From assembly GCA_002436015.1 (NCBI GenBank), contig DIXJ01000015.1, positions 164,314 to 228,313 on the forward strand: DNA of 64,000 bases, in the 5' to 3' direction. This stretch comes from Synergistaceae bacterium UBA6083 (GTDB lineage Bacteria; Synergistota; Synergistia; Synergistales; 79-D21). The notes under the pieces were generated by a model that was not told where the DNA came from, did no database searches, and was given only the letters and a program-made list of their open reading frames with translations. Positions 25,820 to 34,799 of this stretch are shown here, in pieces. Position numbers and translations under genes: made by a program. Numbering within the stretch: position 1 is the first letter of the stretch; each line of letters opens with the position of its first letter.

Positions 25820-26866
25820 ATGGGCAGAGACCGCTTCCCCCTGAAGCTCCTCCTGGTCGGCTTCGGGAACGTCGGCCGGGAGCTGGCCCGCATCCTGGTC
25901 CACAGGACCGATTATCCCGGCCTGGCCGACCTCGACGTTTCCGTCGTCGGGATCACCACCGGAAGGCACAAATCCCTTGCGAACGAGGACGGAATCGACC
26001 TGGCCCGCGCCCTCCAGGAACTGGACGAGCACGGAAGGTTCACACCCGGAAACCCCGACTACGCCGAATTGGACAGCGTCAAGGCGGCCGAAACCCTGGA
26101 CTACGACGTGCTGGTGGAAATGTCCCCCCTCTCGATAGAAAACCGGGGGGAACCCGCCACCCGTCACGTCCGAACGGCCCTGGGGCGGGGCCGTCACGTC
26201 ATCAGCTGCAACAAGGGCCCCCTGGCCTTCGCCTTCCGCGAAATCCGGACGTTGGCCGACCAAAAAGGCGTCGCCTTCCTGCACGAAACGACGGTCATGG
26301 ACGGTTCCCCCGTGTTCGACATGGCTAGAAGCTGCATGCGGGGGAACACGATCCTGCGGATCGACGGCATCCTGAACTCGACGAGCAATTACGTCCTCTG
26401 CGCCATGGAGAAGGGGAAAACCTTCGCCGAGGGCGTGGCCGGGGCACAGGCCGAGCAGATCGCCGAGGCCGACCCCTCCAACGACCTGGACGGGTGGGAC
26501 GCGTCCGTGAAGATCGTCGCCCTGGCCAACGTCCTCATGGGGGCGGACCTCAGGCCCCATGACGTGGACCGCGAGAGCATGGCCGGCATCACCCCGGACC
26601 GGGTCAAGGCGGCCCGTGAGCGGGGAAACCGGATCAAGGTGGTCTGCTCGGCCTGGCGGGAGAACAACACGGTCAAGGCCTCCGTAAAGGCCAGCGAAGT
26701 CCCGCTGGAGCACCCGTTCGCCCTGGTGGACGCTACGGGCTCCATCGTCCGCTTCGAGACGGACCTCCTGGGGAAGATCCTCATGACGGAGGAAAACCCG
26801 GACATCACCACGACCGCCTACGGGGTCATCACGGACCTGTACGCCCTTGACGGAGGCGACCGCTGA
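25820..26866 (+). CDS. Homoserine dehydrogenase family oxidoreductase
   Basis: A 348-aa NAD(P)-dependent enzyme with Rossmann start LLLVGFGNVGRELAR, NAD-binding CNKGPLAFAF region, and the family catalytic phrases GILNSTSNYVL and AEADPSNDLDGWDASVK. It ends without an ACT regulatory domain, unlike many biosynthetic homoserine dehydrogenases. Its coupling to a class V aminotransferase-like enzyme and peptidases, and not to thrB or thrC, suggests a catabolic or non-standard role. That part is inference. Confidence 0.83.
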   Translation: MGRDRFPLKLLLVGFGNVGRELARILVHRTDYPGLADLDVSVVGITTGRHKSLANEDGIDLARALQELDEHGRFTPGNPDYAELDSVKAAETLDYDVLVEMSPLSIENRGEPATRHVRTALGRGRHVISCNKGPLAFAFREIRTLADQKGVAFLHETTVMDGSPVFDMARSCMRGNTILRIDGILNSTSNYVLCAMEKGKTFAEGVAGAQAEQIAEADPSNDLDGWDASVKIVALANVLMGADLRPHDVDRESMAGITPDRVKAARERGNRIKVVCSAWRENNTVKASVKASEVPLEHPFALVDATGSIVRFETDLLGKILMTEENPDITTTAYGVITDLYALDGGDR

Positions 26867-26917
26867 GCTCGTGCCCGATGAAAAAGGAATGCAAACCGCA
26901 TAGGGAGATTTTCTCGA

Positions 26918-28417
26918 ATGGACGAACCCTTTAACCCTTCTTTAGAAGGACACCCCCGGAGCGGAAGATTCTCCGAAGTGTCTCCGCTATCCCTGGTCGA
27001 TGCCCTTGGCGAGGTCGCCATTATCGTGCACGACGGCAAGGGGAAGATTCTCCAGGTCAACCCCCGGTTCTGCCAGATGTTCGGCTACGCTCCCGGGGAG
27101 GTCATCGGGATGGACCTGGATCCCCTCGTGGCCCGGGGGGAGGAACTGGTTGACGCGCTGGCCCTTTCCGACCTCTACTGCATGTCCGGCAGGGGCTTTT
27201 CGGTCGAGGTGACCCGCTACAGGAAGGACGGCACCCCCTTCCAGGCCCTCCTGACCTCCACGCCGATGTACGTCGACAAGGCCGGCCGCAAAAGCGCCAA
27301 CGCCTGCACGTACGTCGACCTGACGAGTCAGCGGGAGCGGGAAAGGGCCTTTAAGAAGGCCCACACCCTTTTCGAGAACCTCTTCGACCGCACCCCGTCG
27401 GCGGTCGTCCTCTGCGACATCGAAAGCCGGATCATCCGGGGCAACTCAGCGTTTTTCGACCTCTTCGGCTATGCCCCGGAGGAGATGGAAGGACAAGTCA
27501 TCGACGGACTGGTCGCCCGCGGCCGCTATTATGACGAAGCCCGAGGCATCTCGGCCTTCGTCTACAGCGGTAAGGGGCACCAGAGACGGACGGTGCGCTT
27601 CCGCAAGGACGGCACTCCCATCGATGTGACCATCACCGCGATCCCTTTTACGACAGAGGACGGGGAAAGGATGCTTTTCGGCATCTACTACGACATCTCG
27701 GCTGAAAAAGAGGCCGAGCGCCGGATCGAAACCTACGAGGCGGAACTTCGCCGCCTGGCCTGGGAAATTTCCCTCTCGGAGGAACGGGAGCGGCACCGCA
27801 TCGCGGAGGCCCTCCATGACGATATCGGGTTCGAACTGGCTTCCCTTTACCAGTCGCTGACCACCCACTCGGCTTCCCTGCTGCCGGGGCACCCCCACAA
27901 TACGGCAACCGAGTCCCTGAAAAGAGTGATCTCAAAGATCCGCAGCCTGACCCGGGAGATCAGCAACCCAGCCCTCTACGCGGCCGGGCTCGACGTGGGC
28001 CTGCGGTCCCTCCTGGACCAGATCCTCACCCCGCTCGAGATCCACTGGAACCTGTCCGTGAACGGCAGCAACCGGGACCTTCCGCAGGACCTCGGGATCG
28101 TGATCTACCAGATGGTCCGGGAGCTGCTCCGGAACGTCGTGAAGCATGCCGAGGCACGGACGGTCTCGGTCCGTGTCCGGTACCGAAGGCATTCCGTCGG
28201 TGTGCTGGTCAAGGATGACGGCGTCGGTTCACTGGCTTCGGAATCCTCGATCGGCTGGGAAATGGGCGGGTGGGGACTTTTCGGCATCCGGGAACGGTTG
28301 AGGCACCTGGGGGGTCGGCTTATCTTCCGGAGCCGGCCCGGGAAAGGGACGAGGTGTACGCTCTGGATACCCAAGGCGGAGGGAGATTCCATTGACAATC
28401 AAAGTTTGCATCGCTGA
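26918..28417 (+). CDS. Two-PAS sensor histidine kinase of the NarX/DegS (HisKA_3) type
   Basis: A 499-aa cytoplasmic sensor kinase. PAS domains lie around residues 22-135 and 152-265. A dimerisation segment follows with the phosphoacceptor in ERERHRIAEALHDDIG (His300), then an HATPase domain with the N box MVRELLRNVVKHAEA and G boxes DDGVG and GWGLFGIRERL. No membrane helix is seen, so the signal is probably internal. Its 3' end overlaps the response regulator by 26 bp. Confidence 0.9.
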   Translation: MDEPFNPSLEGHPRSGRFSEVSPLSLVDALGEVAIIVHDGKGKILQVNPRFCQMFGYAPGEVIGMDLDPLVARGEELVDALALSDLYCMSGRGFSVEVTRYRKDGTPFQALLTSTPMYVDKAGRKSANACTYVDLTSQRERERAFKKAHTLFENLFDRTPSAVVLCDIESRIIRGNSAFFDLFGYAPEEMEGQVIDGLVARGRYYDEARGISAFVYSGKGHQRRTVRFRKDGTPIDVTITAIPFTTEDGERMLFGIYYDISAEKEAERRIETYEAELRRLAWEISLSEERERHRIAEALHDDIGFELASLYQSLTTHSASLLPGHPHNTATESLKRVISKIRSLTREISNPALYAAGLDVGLRSLLDQILTPLEIHWNLSVNGSNRDLPQDLGIVIYQMVRELLRNVVKHAEARTVSVRVRYRRHSVGVLVKDDGVGSLASESSIGWEMGGWGLFGIRERLRHLGGRLIFRSRPGKGTRCTLWIPKAEGDSIDNQSLHR

Positions 28418-29060
28418 CGACCAGGAATCCGCGCGGGCGATGCTGCGACGGGTCCTGGCGGAATGCCCCGACATCGTCATCGTCGGGGAAGCCGGGAACG
28501 GCTCTACGACCGTGGCCCTCTGCCGGGAAACGAATCCCGATATCGTCCTGCTGGACATTTCCATGCCGGGGATGAACGGCGTGGAGGCGGCGCGCATCAT
28601 GGCCACCCTGCCGATGCCCCCGAAAATCGTCACCCTCTCGATGCACGACGATGCTTTCCTGGCCGCTGAAATCCTGAACGCAGGGGCCCATGCCTACCTG
28701 ACGAAGGACTGCGAACCGGGTGAGATCCTCAGGGCCATCCGCACGGTGATGGAAGGACGGACCTACCTTTCCGCCGGGATCGCCGGCCCCGTCATCGACA
28801 GCTTCATCCGCAGGAATACCGATCCGAAGCCGGAACCACACGGAAGATCCGAAGGGACCCTCTCCCGCCTCAGTCCCCGGGAACTCCAGGTTTTCCGGCA
28901 CATGACCCTTGGCCTTTCCCCCAGGGAGATTTCCGGTCACATGGGAATCAGCCACAAGACCGTCGAAACCCACCGCTCGAACCTGCTCAAGAAACTCGGC
29001 CTTCACAAGATGGCGGACCTCATCCGCCTGGCGATCCGGGAAGGGCTCATCGAGCCCTAG
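28392..29060 (+). CDS. NarL/LuxR-family response regulator
   Basis: A 222-aa two-component regulator, the cognate partner of the kinase it overlaps. The receiver domain has the acidic pair IADDQ, phosphoacceptor Asp55 in VLLDISMPG, Ser/Thr in TLSMHDD and Lys in AYLTKD. The C-terminal LuxR HTH has LSPRELQVFRHMTLGLSPREIS and HKTVETHRSNLLKKL. The start codon is TTG 28392, preceded by ggcggaggga inside the kinase gene. Confidence 0.92.
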   Translation: MTIKVCIADDQESARAMLRRVLAECPDIVIVGEAGNGSTTVALCRETNPDIVLLDISMPGMNGVEAARIMATLPMPPKIVTLSMHDDAFLAAEILNAGAHAYLTKDCEPGEILRAIRTVMEGRTYLSAGIAGPVIDSFIRRNTDPKPEPHGRSEGTLSRLSPRELQVFRHMTLGLSPREISGHMGISHKTVETHRSNLLKKLGLHKMADLIRLAIREGLIEP

Positions 29061-29064
29061 CGGC

Positions 29065-30855
29065 TTAGCCCCCCGCCCCCTTAGGAAGAAAGGCCAGGGC
29101 GAGGCTGCCGGGACCGGCGTTCAAGCCGATCACCGGCGAGATATCGACCACGAAACGCGGCCCGAACCCCAGGGCCCTTTCCATTTCCCCTGAAAATTCC
29201 CGAGCTTCACCCGATGCGTGGGCGTGGGCAACGGCATAACCCCAGAGCCCCTCCGAGGACTGGACCTCCTCGGCAAAAAACCGGATCCGGTCCAGGTTAG
29301 CCCTCTGGCTCCGGGCTTTCCCGACCGCGGTTCCCCTGCCTTCCGCATCCACCGAGATGATGGGCTTCAACCCCAAAAGCCGAACCAGGGCCCCCTTTAC
29401 CGGCCCGATCCTTCCTCCCCTGACCATGTGCCGCACCGTCTTCAGGCACACAAGGATCCGCGCCCTCCGGGTCCCCTCCTCGACAAGCCGCAGGACATCC
29501 TCCAGGGGGGTCCCGGACTCCAGGGCCTCCGCTGCCCGAAGGACGACAAGTCCAAGGGAGGCGCAAAGGTGGCGGGAATCGACGACCTCGATCCGCTTAC
29601 CCGGAAAGGAGCCGGCTGCCTTTTTTGCCGCCGCCCATGTCCCGCTCAGGGCACTCGATAGATGGATCGAGAGGATCGATTCGTAATGACCGGCCAGGAA
29701 GTCGTAAAGCCTCTCGAACTCCCTGACGGAAGGCTGGGAGGTGGTCGCCCTGTCCCCCTTCTCCATGTGCCGGTAGAATTCGTCCGGTGTCATCGTGAGC
29801 CTGTCCAGGTACTCGCTCCCCCCGATGTTGATCTTCAGGGGAACCACATGGACCTGGTGGGCGTCAAGCAGGTCCTGGGGGAGGTCGCAGGAGGAATCGG
29901 TCACCAGGGCGACCGGTCCCTTGCGATCTTTTAAGACCTGGACCTGCCGGAGCATGTCTTCCGCCTTCTGGAACGTGCTCGTTCCGAAGGATTCGAGCCT
30001 GGCAAACAACCGGGCAGGCTCGTTCGTATGGATATGGATCCTCGAATGTCCAGGAACCCCTCCCATGATGATCGAATCGCCGAAAGCCGCCAGGCAGGAC
30101 CGCAGGGCCTCCGGGTCGGCGCTTTGATCCCCCAGGATGAGGGCCTCTGTGCAGTAACGGAATTGCGGAAGGCCAAAATCCAGGTCCGCATGGGAAGGCG
30201 CCTCGATCTCCGGCAGGGTCATACGGGTCACGTGCCGGAGGTTCCCTCTTTCGATGAAAGACTCGATCCCCTCCAGGAAAGACAGGAACCCCTTGCCTCC
30301 GGCATCCAGCACTCCTGCCTTCGCCAGGACGGGAAGGCGGTTCGGCGTGTCGAGGAGAGCCTCCCGCGCCGCCGGAAGCGAGCTGGAAAGAAGGATCGCA
30401 AGGTCATGGAACCTGCCAGCGAGAGAATCAAGGGACTGCCCCCAGGCCCGCATCACCGTCAGGATCGTTCCCTCGACCGGCCGGGAAACGGCCACGGAGG
30501 CAAAAGTTGCGGCACCGGCCAGTGCCGCCGCAAGCTGGGAGGCCTCCGCCTTCGGGAAATCCTGCAAGCTCCGGGCCGCCCCGAGCAGGTACTGCGCCAG
30601 GATCAGGCCCGAGTTGCCCCGGGCTCCCAGGAGGGCGGCCTCGGAAAGGGCCATGAAGGTCCGGCCAAGGTGCCGCTCCGGCTTGACCTGCGTGACGGTC
30701 GACCTAAGGGTGGACGCCATGTTGCTTCCCGTATCCCCGTCGGGAACGGGAAAAACGTTGATCGCGTCCAGGTGGGACCGGACCCGGTCCATCTCCATGG
30801 CCCCGGCCCAGAAAGCCGCGTAAAGTCGAAAACCGTCGATGTAGGCAATGCGCAT
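29065..30855 (-). CDS. DhaL-like/DegV fusion protein (FakA-FakB-like)
   Basis: A 596-aa fusion. Residues 1-200 are a DhaL/Dak2 domain with INVFPVPDGDTGSNM (metal-binding Asp residues) and GARGNSGLILAQYL, as in the fatty acid kinase subunit FakA. The C-terminal 280 residues are a DegV (FakB) lipid-binding domain with VALVTDSSCDLP, TTSQPSVREFE, ILSIHLSSALSGTW and VVDSRHLCASLG. In Firmicutes the two work as separate subunits to phosphorylate fatty acids. ATG 30855 follows aaaagg 8 nt upstream. Confidence 0.87.
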   Translation of the reverse strand: MRIAYIDGFRLYAAFWAGAMEMDRVRSHLDAINVFPVPDGDTGSNMASTLRSTVTQVKPERHLGRTFMALSEAALLGARGNSGLILAQYLLGAARSLQDFPKAEASQLAAALAGAATFASVAVSRPVEGTILTVMRAWGQSLDSLAGRFHDLAILLSSSLPAAREALLDTPNRLPVLAKAGVLDAGGKGFLSFLEGIESFIERGNLRHVTRMTLPEIEAPSHADLDFGLPQFRYCTEALILGDQSADPEALRSCLAAFGDSIIMGGVPGHSRIHIHTNEPARLFARLESFGTSTFQKAEDMLRQVQVLKDRKGPVALVTDSSCDLPQDLLDAHQVHVVPLKINIGGSEYLDRLTMTPDEFYRHMEKGDRATTSQPSVREFERLYDFLAGHYESILSIHLSSALSGTWAAAKKAAGSFPGKRIEVVDSRHLCASLGLVVLRAAEALESGTPLEDVLRLVEEGTRRARILVCLKTVRHMVRGGRIGPVKGALVRLLGLKPIISVDAEGRGTAVGKARSQRANLDRIRFFAEEVQSSEGLWGYAVAHAHASGEAREFSGEMERALGFGPRFVVDISPVIGLNAGPGSLALAFLPKGAGG

Positions 30856-30857
30856 GG

Positions 30858-31634
30858 TCACGGCCTTTTAGGGAACCAGGGGAAAAAAGCGTTGGTCCGT
30901 TCGACATATTCCCGGTAACCGGGACGTTCTCCCATCCGGCCCTTTTCCAGCATCGGCACACCGGAGACCCGCAGGAGGAGGAAGGTGATCGTCACGGGGC
31001 TCACCAGCGTCCACACGCCTCCCGGAACCCCCAGGGCAAGGAGGTAAAGACCCCACCACATCGTGGCCTCGCCGAAATAATTCGGGTGCCGCGTATAGCG
31101 CCAAAAACCCCGGTCCATGACCTTTCCACGGTTGGCTGGATCGGCCTTGAAGCGGGAAAGCTGCCAGTCTCCTACCGCCTCGAACAGGAAACCGACACAC
31201 CAGGCTGCAATCCCCAGCCCGTCAAGAAGCCCGAGGGACGGGTTGGGTGCGACGTTCACCGTGATCACAGAAGAGGCGATCACGAGAAGCAGGATGCCCT
31301 GCAGGATGAAAACCTGGAAGTAGCTTCGGACCACGAACCACTTGCCCCAATCCTCCCGCCACTTCGCGTACCGCGGATCCTCCCCCTTGCCCCTGTTCCG
31401 CCTGGCGATGTGGAAAGCCAGCCGGAAACCCCAGACTCCCACGAGGATTGTCGCGATGAAAGGCCTGGCGGGCAGATCGGACCTTCCCGCGAGGGCGGCA
31501 ACGCAGGCAAGGAAAAAACCCGGTCCCCAGGCTACATCGGCAACCGAGTTGTCCTTTCGGACCAGGGCCGCGATGTAGAAAGCCGTCATGTAGACCCATA
31601 CGGCAAGAGCCGCCTTGAAGAAAACGGCCGCCAT
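30858..31634 (-). CDS. DUF1295 family membrane protein
   Basis: A 258-aa polytopic membrane protein of the steroid-reductase/isoprenylcysteine methyltransferase-like superfamily. It has about six helices, an early VADVAWGPGFF, the central W-K-W-F/V-R-x-Y-F-Q segment, and the C-terminal GFWRYTRHPNYFGEATMWWGLYL that is diagnostic of DUF1295. ATG 31634 was chosen because gggaggtg is 8 nt upstream; ATG 31640 is too close. It ends 2 bp before the DhaL-DegV gene, which suggests lipid-related co-function. Confidence 0.85.
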   Translation of the reverse strand: MAAVFFKAALAVWVYMTAFYIAALVRKDNSVADVAWGPGFFLACVAALAGRSDLPARPFIATILVGVWGFRLAFHIARRNRGKGEDPRYAKWREDWGKWFVVRSYFQVFILQGILLLVIASSVITVNVAPNPSLGLLDGLGIAAWCVGFLFEAVGDWQLSRFKADPANRGKVMDRGFWRYTRHPNYFGEATMWWGLYLLALGVPGGVWTLVSPVTITFLLLRVSGVPMLEKGRMGERPGYREYVERTNAFFPWFPKRP

Positions 31635-31748
31635 TTTCATCACCTCCCTAATCAGTCGGGACACCTTGCCCTTCAATTCTACACTTCATCCCTTTATCCT
31701 GAAAGTGCGGAGGGACAAGGCCTTAGACGTTTCACAAGGAGGAATCAT

Positions 31749-31762
31749 TGCATTAGAATGCA
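31749..31762 (+). promoter_or_regulatory. Perfect inverted repeat upstream of the MFS gene
   Basis: Six-base arms (31749-31754 and 31757-31762) around a 2-nt centre form a 14-bp palindrome 25 bp before the ATG at 31787 and between a spare aaggagga and the ORF. It could be an operator. No regulator is encoded next to it. Confidence 0.25.
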
Positions 31763-31786
31763 GGCAAGGAAACGGGGGAAACCGGC

Positions 31787-32950
31787 ATGACGAAGGAAGG
31801 CCGTACCGTTCTGGGGTTGGCGGAGGGATACACCGCCATCTTCGGGCTCTCGAACGTCTATTACCTGCTTGGGATTTACCTGGCGATGAGGGGAATGGCC
31901 ACACCGACACAAATCGGGTGGATCATGGGGGCGTTCTACGCGGCGCAGACGTGCTGCCGGCCTTTCGCAGGCGACGTCGTCCTGCGCCTGGGCTTCAGGC
32001 GAACTTTCCTGGCCGGTTCGCTCCTTTGCCTTGCCGGGAGCGCAGGCTTCGCCCTGACCGGGGCAAGTTTTCAGTGGCTGGTCTTCTGGAGGGTCCTCAT
32101 GGGGGTTGGATCCAGCCTTTACGTCATCGCCCTGACGACCTACCAGACCCTGGGAATACCCGACTCGACCAGGGGATCCGCCTTTTCGCTCATCTCGGCA
32201 GGCGGGATCGTGCCGCTGGTGACCTTCGTCCCCCTGGCGGACTTCTTCCTCAAGAAAGGCTGGACCTTTTCATACGCCTGGTTCGTCCCGCTGATCGCCC
32301 TCTACGCGCTGGCCTGCGGGCTCAGGCTCCCCGAGCTCGAAATTCCGCAAAAAGAGGGAGGGGAAAAGGGCGGCAGCCTGCTGGCCGTGGCGGGAAAACC
32401 CGGCATCAGGGTCCTGCTTCTGTCGGTGACCGTCTTCTCGATGACCGATGCCTGTCTTCTGGCGATCGGCGGGGTCGCGTCGGAGCGGGGTCTTCTTCCT
32501 TCGCTTTTCTTGACGGCAAACGCCACGATGGGGCTTTTAATCCGCGTCGGCGGGCGGAAGATCCTGGATACCCTCCCCCGCAGGCAGCTGGCCGCGCCCG
32601 CCATTGCGCTGACTTCGCTGGGGCTTTTCGGAGCCTCTTTCGCGAACGGGAACCTCTCCTACGTCCTCTGGGGCATTCTCTTCGGCATCGCCATGGGGCT
32701 CGGCTTTCCCCTCCACATGGCGCTCATCGGCGACGTGTCCGAACCGCACCTGAGGGCCCGCGTCGCCTCGCTCGTATGGTTTTCCATGGGCGCCTGCTTT
32801 TTCGCGGTGCCCATCCTCCTGGGAAGCCTTTCGGGGTTCCTCGGCACGGCAGGAGCCTTTCGCTCCCTGGCTGCCCTTCTCTTCGCGTCGTCCTTCGGTG
32901 TTTTCCTCCTCTGGAACCCGCGCTACTCCTTGCGGCGGTCGCACTGGTAG
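31787..32950 (+). CDS. MFS transporter
   Basis: A 387-aa major facilitator with twelve predicted helices. The cytoplasmic loop 2-3 segment is LRLGFRRTFL, and GLGFPLHMALIGDV lies in the second half. Substrate is not evident. ATG 31787 follows acgggggaaacc. Its last 28 bp overlap the end of the rhomboid gene on the other strand. Confidence 0.85.
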   Translation: MTKEGRTVLGLAEGYTAIFGLSNVYYLLGIYLAMRGMATPTQIGWIMGAFYAAQTCCRPFAGDVVLRLGFRRTFLAGSLLCLAGSAGFALTGASFQWLVFWRVLMGVGSSLYVIALTTYQTLGIPDSTRGSAFSLISAGGIVPLVTFVPLADFFLKKGWTFSYAWFVPLIALYALACGLRLPELEIPQKEGGEKGGSLLAVAGKPGIRVLLLSVTVFSMTDACLLAIGGVASERGLLPSLFLTANATMGLLIRVGGRKILDTLPRRQLAAPAIALTSLGLFGASFANGNLSYVLWGILFGIAMGLGFPLHMALIGDVSEPHLRARVASLVWFSMGACFFAVPILLGSLSGFLGTAGAFRSLAALLFASSFGVFLLWNPRYSLRRSHW

Positions 32951-33630
32951 ATGTAGCGCAGGGGAGAGCGCCGGCTGCAGCGGAAAAGAGGCATCAGGAC
33001 CATTCCGGCGATGAACCCCCCCGCGTGGGCCCAATAGGCCACCCCGCCGCTCTCCGTGCTGACGCCCAGCTGGGAAACCCCGCTGAAAAGCTGCATGACG
33101 AACCAGAGTCCAAGGACAAGTACCGCTGGAACCTGCACCGTGAAGAAGAAAAAGAGGAAAACGGGGATGAGCAGGATGACCTTCGCCTTGGGATAAAGGA
33201 GGAAATAGGCCCCCAGCACCCCCGCGATGGCCCCGCTGGCGCCGATGGTGGGGAGGGCCGATCCCGGCTTGAGGAAAACTTCCGCCAGGCTGGCCGCGAT
33301 CCCGCACAGCAGGTAGAAAAGCAGGAAACCCACGTGCCCCATCCGGTCTTCCACGTTATTCCCGAAAATCCAGAGGTAAAGCATATTGCCGATGAGGTGA
33401 AACCATCCCCCGTGCAGGAAGAGCGACGTCACAAGGGTCGCCAGGACCCACGGTTGGCCGCTCCAGGCTGCCAGTTCCCTCGGAATGACCCCCCAGGTGA
33501 GGATCACGCCGCGAAGATCAGCCTGCGGGAGACTGAGCTGGAAAAGGAAAACCAGGACATTGAGCCCGATCAGGGTATAGGTCAAAAACGGGAAGCGCTC
33601 TCCGGGAACGTCGTCTCCTATCGGGATCAA
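32923..33630 (-). CDS. Rhomboid family intramembrane serine protease
   Basis: A 235-aa six-helix intramembrane protease. The catalytic pair is visible: Ser132 in TIGASGAIAG and His202 in AYWAHAGGF. The conserved loop-1 motif TSLFLHGGWFHLIGNMLYLW contains the oxyanion His and Asn. The start overlaps the stop of the upstream ClpP/SppA-like protease by 4 bp, so two membrane proteases are made together. Confidence 0.92.
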   Translation of the reverse strand: MIPIGDDVPGERFPFLTYTLIGLNVLVFLFQLSLPQADLRGVILTWGVIPRELAAWSGQPWVLATLVTSLFLHGGWFHLIGNMLYLWIFGNNVEDRMGHVGFLLFYLLCGIAASLAEVFLKPGSALPTIGASGAIAGVLGAYFLLYPKAKVILLIPVFLFFFFTVQVPAVLVLGLWFVMQLFSGVSQLGVSTESGGVAYWAHAGGFIAGMVLMPLFRCSRRSPLRYIYQCDRRKE

Positions 33631-34502
33631 CGAGCCTCGCCCCCGCGAAAGAGATCGAGGAACCCCCTGACCTTCCGGGGTCCCTTCGGTCCCTCGTAGG
33701 GCATCGGGATGTACATGACGGAAGGCCTCATGGCCCCCTGCTGCGGATAAAGCATCATGAGCGCGTAGACTTCCTCGGGCATTTCCGTGTCCGCAGGGAA
33801 CCCCAGCTCGATGGCTTCCTCGGCGCCGATGGGATAGTCGTGGGTCCAGGTTCCCAGGGTCAGCTTGTCCGCCAGGGCAACGGCTTTCTCTTTTTCCATG
33901 CCGTTGGCCGTGGTGATGGTGACCACCGTTTCATGGACCTGGCGTATGGCCTTGCGGGAGATATCCGCGAAAACAAGGGTCTGGTCGTCTATCTCGTTGA
34001 TGTCCTTCTGCTCCACGACCTTCAGGATGGAAGCCGCCGGCATCTGGCCCAGCTGCGGGTCAACTGGCCCAAGCACAGCGTTCGGGTCCATGACGATGTG
34101 GTCTGCAGCGAGGGCAACCAGGGTCCCGCCCGACATGGCGTAATGGGGAACGAAAACCGTCACGGGAGCCTCGTGCCGGATCAGGGCGCAGGCGATCTGC
34201 TCGGCTGCCAGGACGAGTCCTCCCGGCGTGTGCAGGATCAGGTCGATCGGCAGGTCGGGAGGCGTCAACCGGATCGCCCTTAGGATCTCCTCGGAATCGT
34301 CCACGTTGATGTAGCGCGAAACGGGGATCCCCAGGAAGGAAACCGTCTCCTGCCTGTGGATCAGCGTGATCACCCGGGAAGACCGCTTCTTCTCGAGCTT
34401 CATGAGAACGGAACGTCTCTGGGACTCCAGGAGCTTTTGCCTGAACACCGGGGTCAGCATGCTTGAAAGGATGAAGAACCAGAACAGCCAGGAAAAATTC
34501 AA
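33627..34502 (-). CDS. Membrane-anchored ClpP/SppA-fold serine protease (SDH proteinase family)
   Basis: About 291 aa. One N-terminal membrane helix (residues 2-18) is followed by a crotonase-like protease fold: DLILHTPGGLVLAA, the nucleophile Ser in VPHYAMSGGTLVALAADHIVMD, and PNAVLGPVDPQLG. This layout matches the serine dehydrogenase proteinase (PF01972) family of cytosol-facing membrane proteases. Several starts are possible after aaggaggtg; TTG 34502 has the best spacing, TTG 34508 and GTG 34511 being closer. Confidence 0.87.
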   Translation of the reverse strand: MNFSWLFWFFILSSMLTPVFRQKLLESQRRSVLMKLEKKRSSRVITLIHRQETVSFLGIPVSRYINVDDSEEILRAIRLTPPDLPIDLILHTPGGLVLAAEQIACALIRHEAPVTVFVPHYAMSGGTLVALAADHIVMDPNAVLGPVDPQLGQMPAASILKVVEQKDINEIDDQTLVFADISRKAIRQVHETVVTITTANGMEKEKAVALADKLTLGTWTHDYPIGAEEAIELGFPADTEMPEEVYALMMLYPQQGAMRPSVMYIPMPYEGPKGPRKVRGFLDLFRGGEAR

Positions 34503-34593
34503 ACTCAACACCTCCTTATGCTCATCTTGTCATCATGGGGCCATCCCTGCAACCCTGCAGGCAAGACGCAAACCGGCGCATGCAGTATCCAGC

Positions 34594-34622
34594 TTGACAC
34601 GGGCAGGCAAGTCCGTTACAAT
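34594..34622 (+). promoter_or_regulatory. Near-perfect sigma-70 promoter of the leader-peptide transcript
   Basis: TTGACA at 34594-34599 and TACAAT at 34617-34622 with a 17-bp spacer. The ATG of the leader peptide is 52 bp downstream of the -10 box. It lies in the divergent gap upstream of the SppA-like gene and reads away from it. Confidence 0.8.
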
Positions 34623-34673
34623 GCACCGAAATTCATTAAACATTGGGCTTGCCCCGGAAGGAGGAGACGCAAT

Positions 34674-34766
34674 ATGAAGGGTTTTAACACCTTGAACAAC
34701 GGCCTGCTCGTCGTAGTAGCCCTGATTATTAGCCGCGGGTCCCCTCCTGGGGTGGCCGGCGTTTAG
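34674..34766 (+). CDS. Branched-chain amino acid leader peptide (attenuator-type)
   Basis: A 30-codon ORF with an excellent ribosome binding site (aaggagga, 34658-34665). Residues 11-19 read LLVVVALII, eight of nine being Leu, Val or Ile, and include codons GTA GTA and ATT ATT that look uncommon in this high-GC DNA. This is the composition of ilv/leu operon leader peptides. The run ends 10 bp before a segment (34736-34743) that can pair with the 5' arm of the terminator at 34788-34819. A ribosome stalled on the run would leave that segment free, while one reaching the stop would cover it. No ilv or leu gene follows. Confidence 0.75.
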   Translation: MKGFNTLNNGLLVVVALIISRGSPPGVAGV

Positions 34767-34799
34767 GCGCCGTTAGCCGCAAACCCAGGCCGGGACCCG
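34736..34799 (+). promoter_or_regulatory. Candidate antiterminator pairing
   Basis: The eight bases 34736-34743 are exactly complementary to 34792-34799, which lie within the 5' arm of the terminator stem. Forming this pairing would prevent the terminator. A small competing hairpin (cccc/gggg, 34741-34744 with 34749-34752) lies inside the coding end of the leader and could release the terminator arm. Confidence 0.5.

Noticed and set aside
31736..31757. Strong aaggagga followed by TTG-CAT-TAG, a possible start-stop mini-ORF before the MFS gene
   Set aside because: Two codons only, and the real MFS start has its own site; kept only as the palindrome note.
31615..33699. 694-aa plus-strand ORF across the MFS and rhomboid genes
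   Set aside because: Covers three real genes on both strands and has no recognisable domain.
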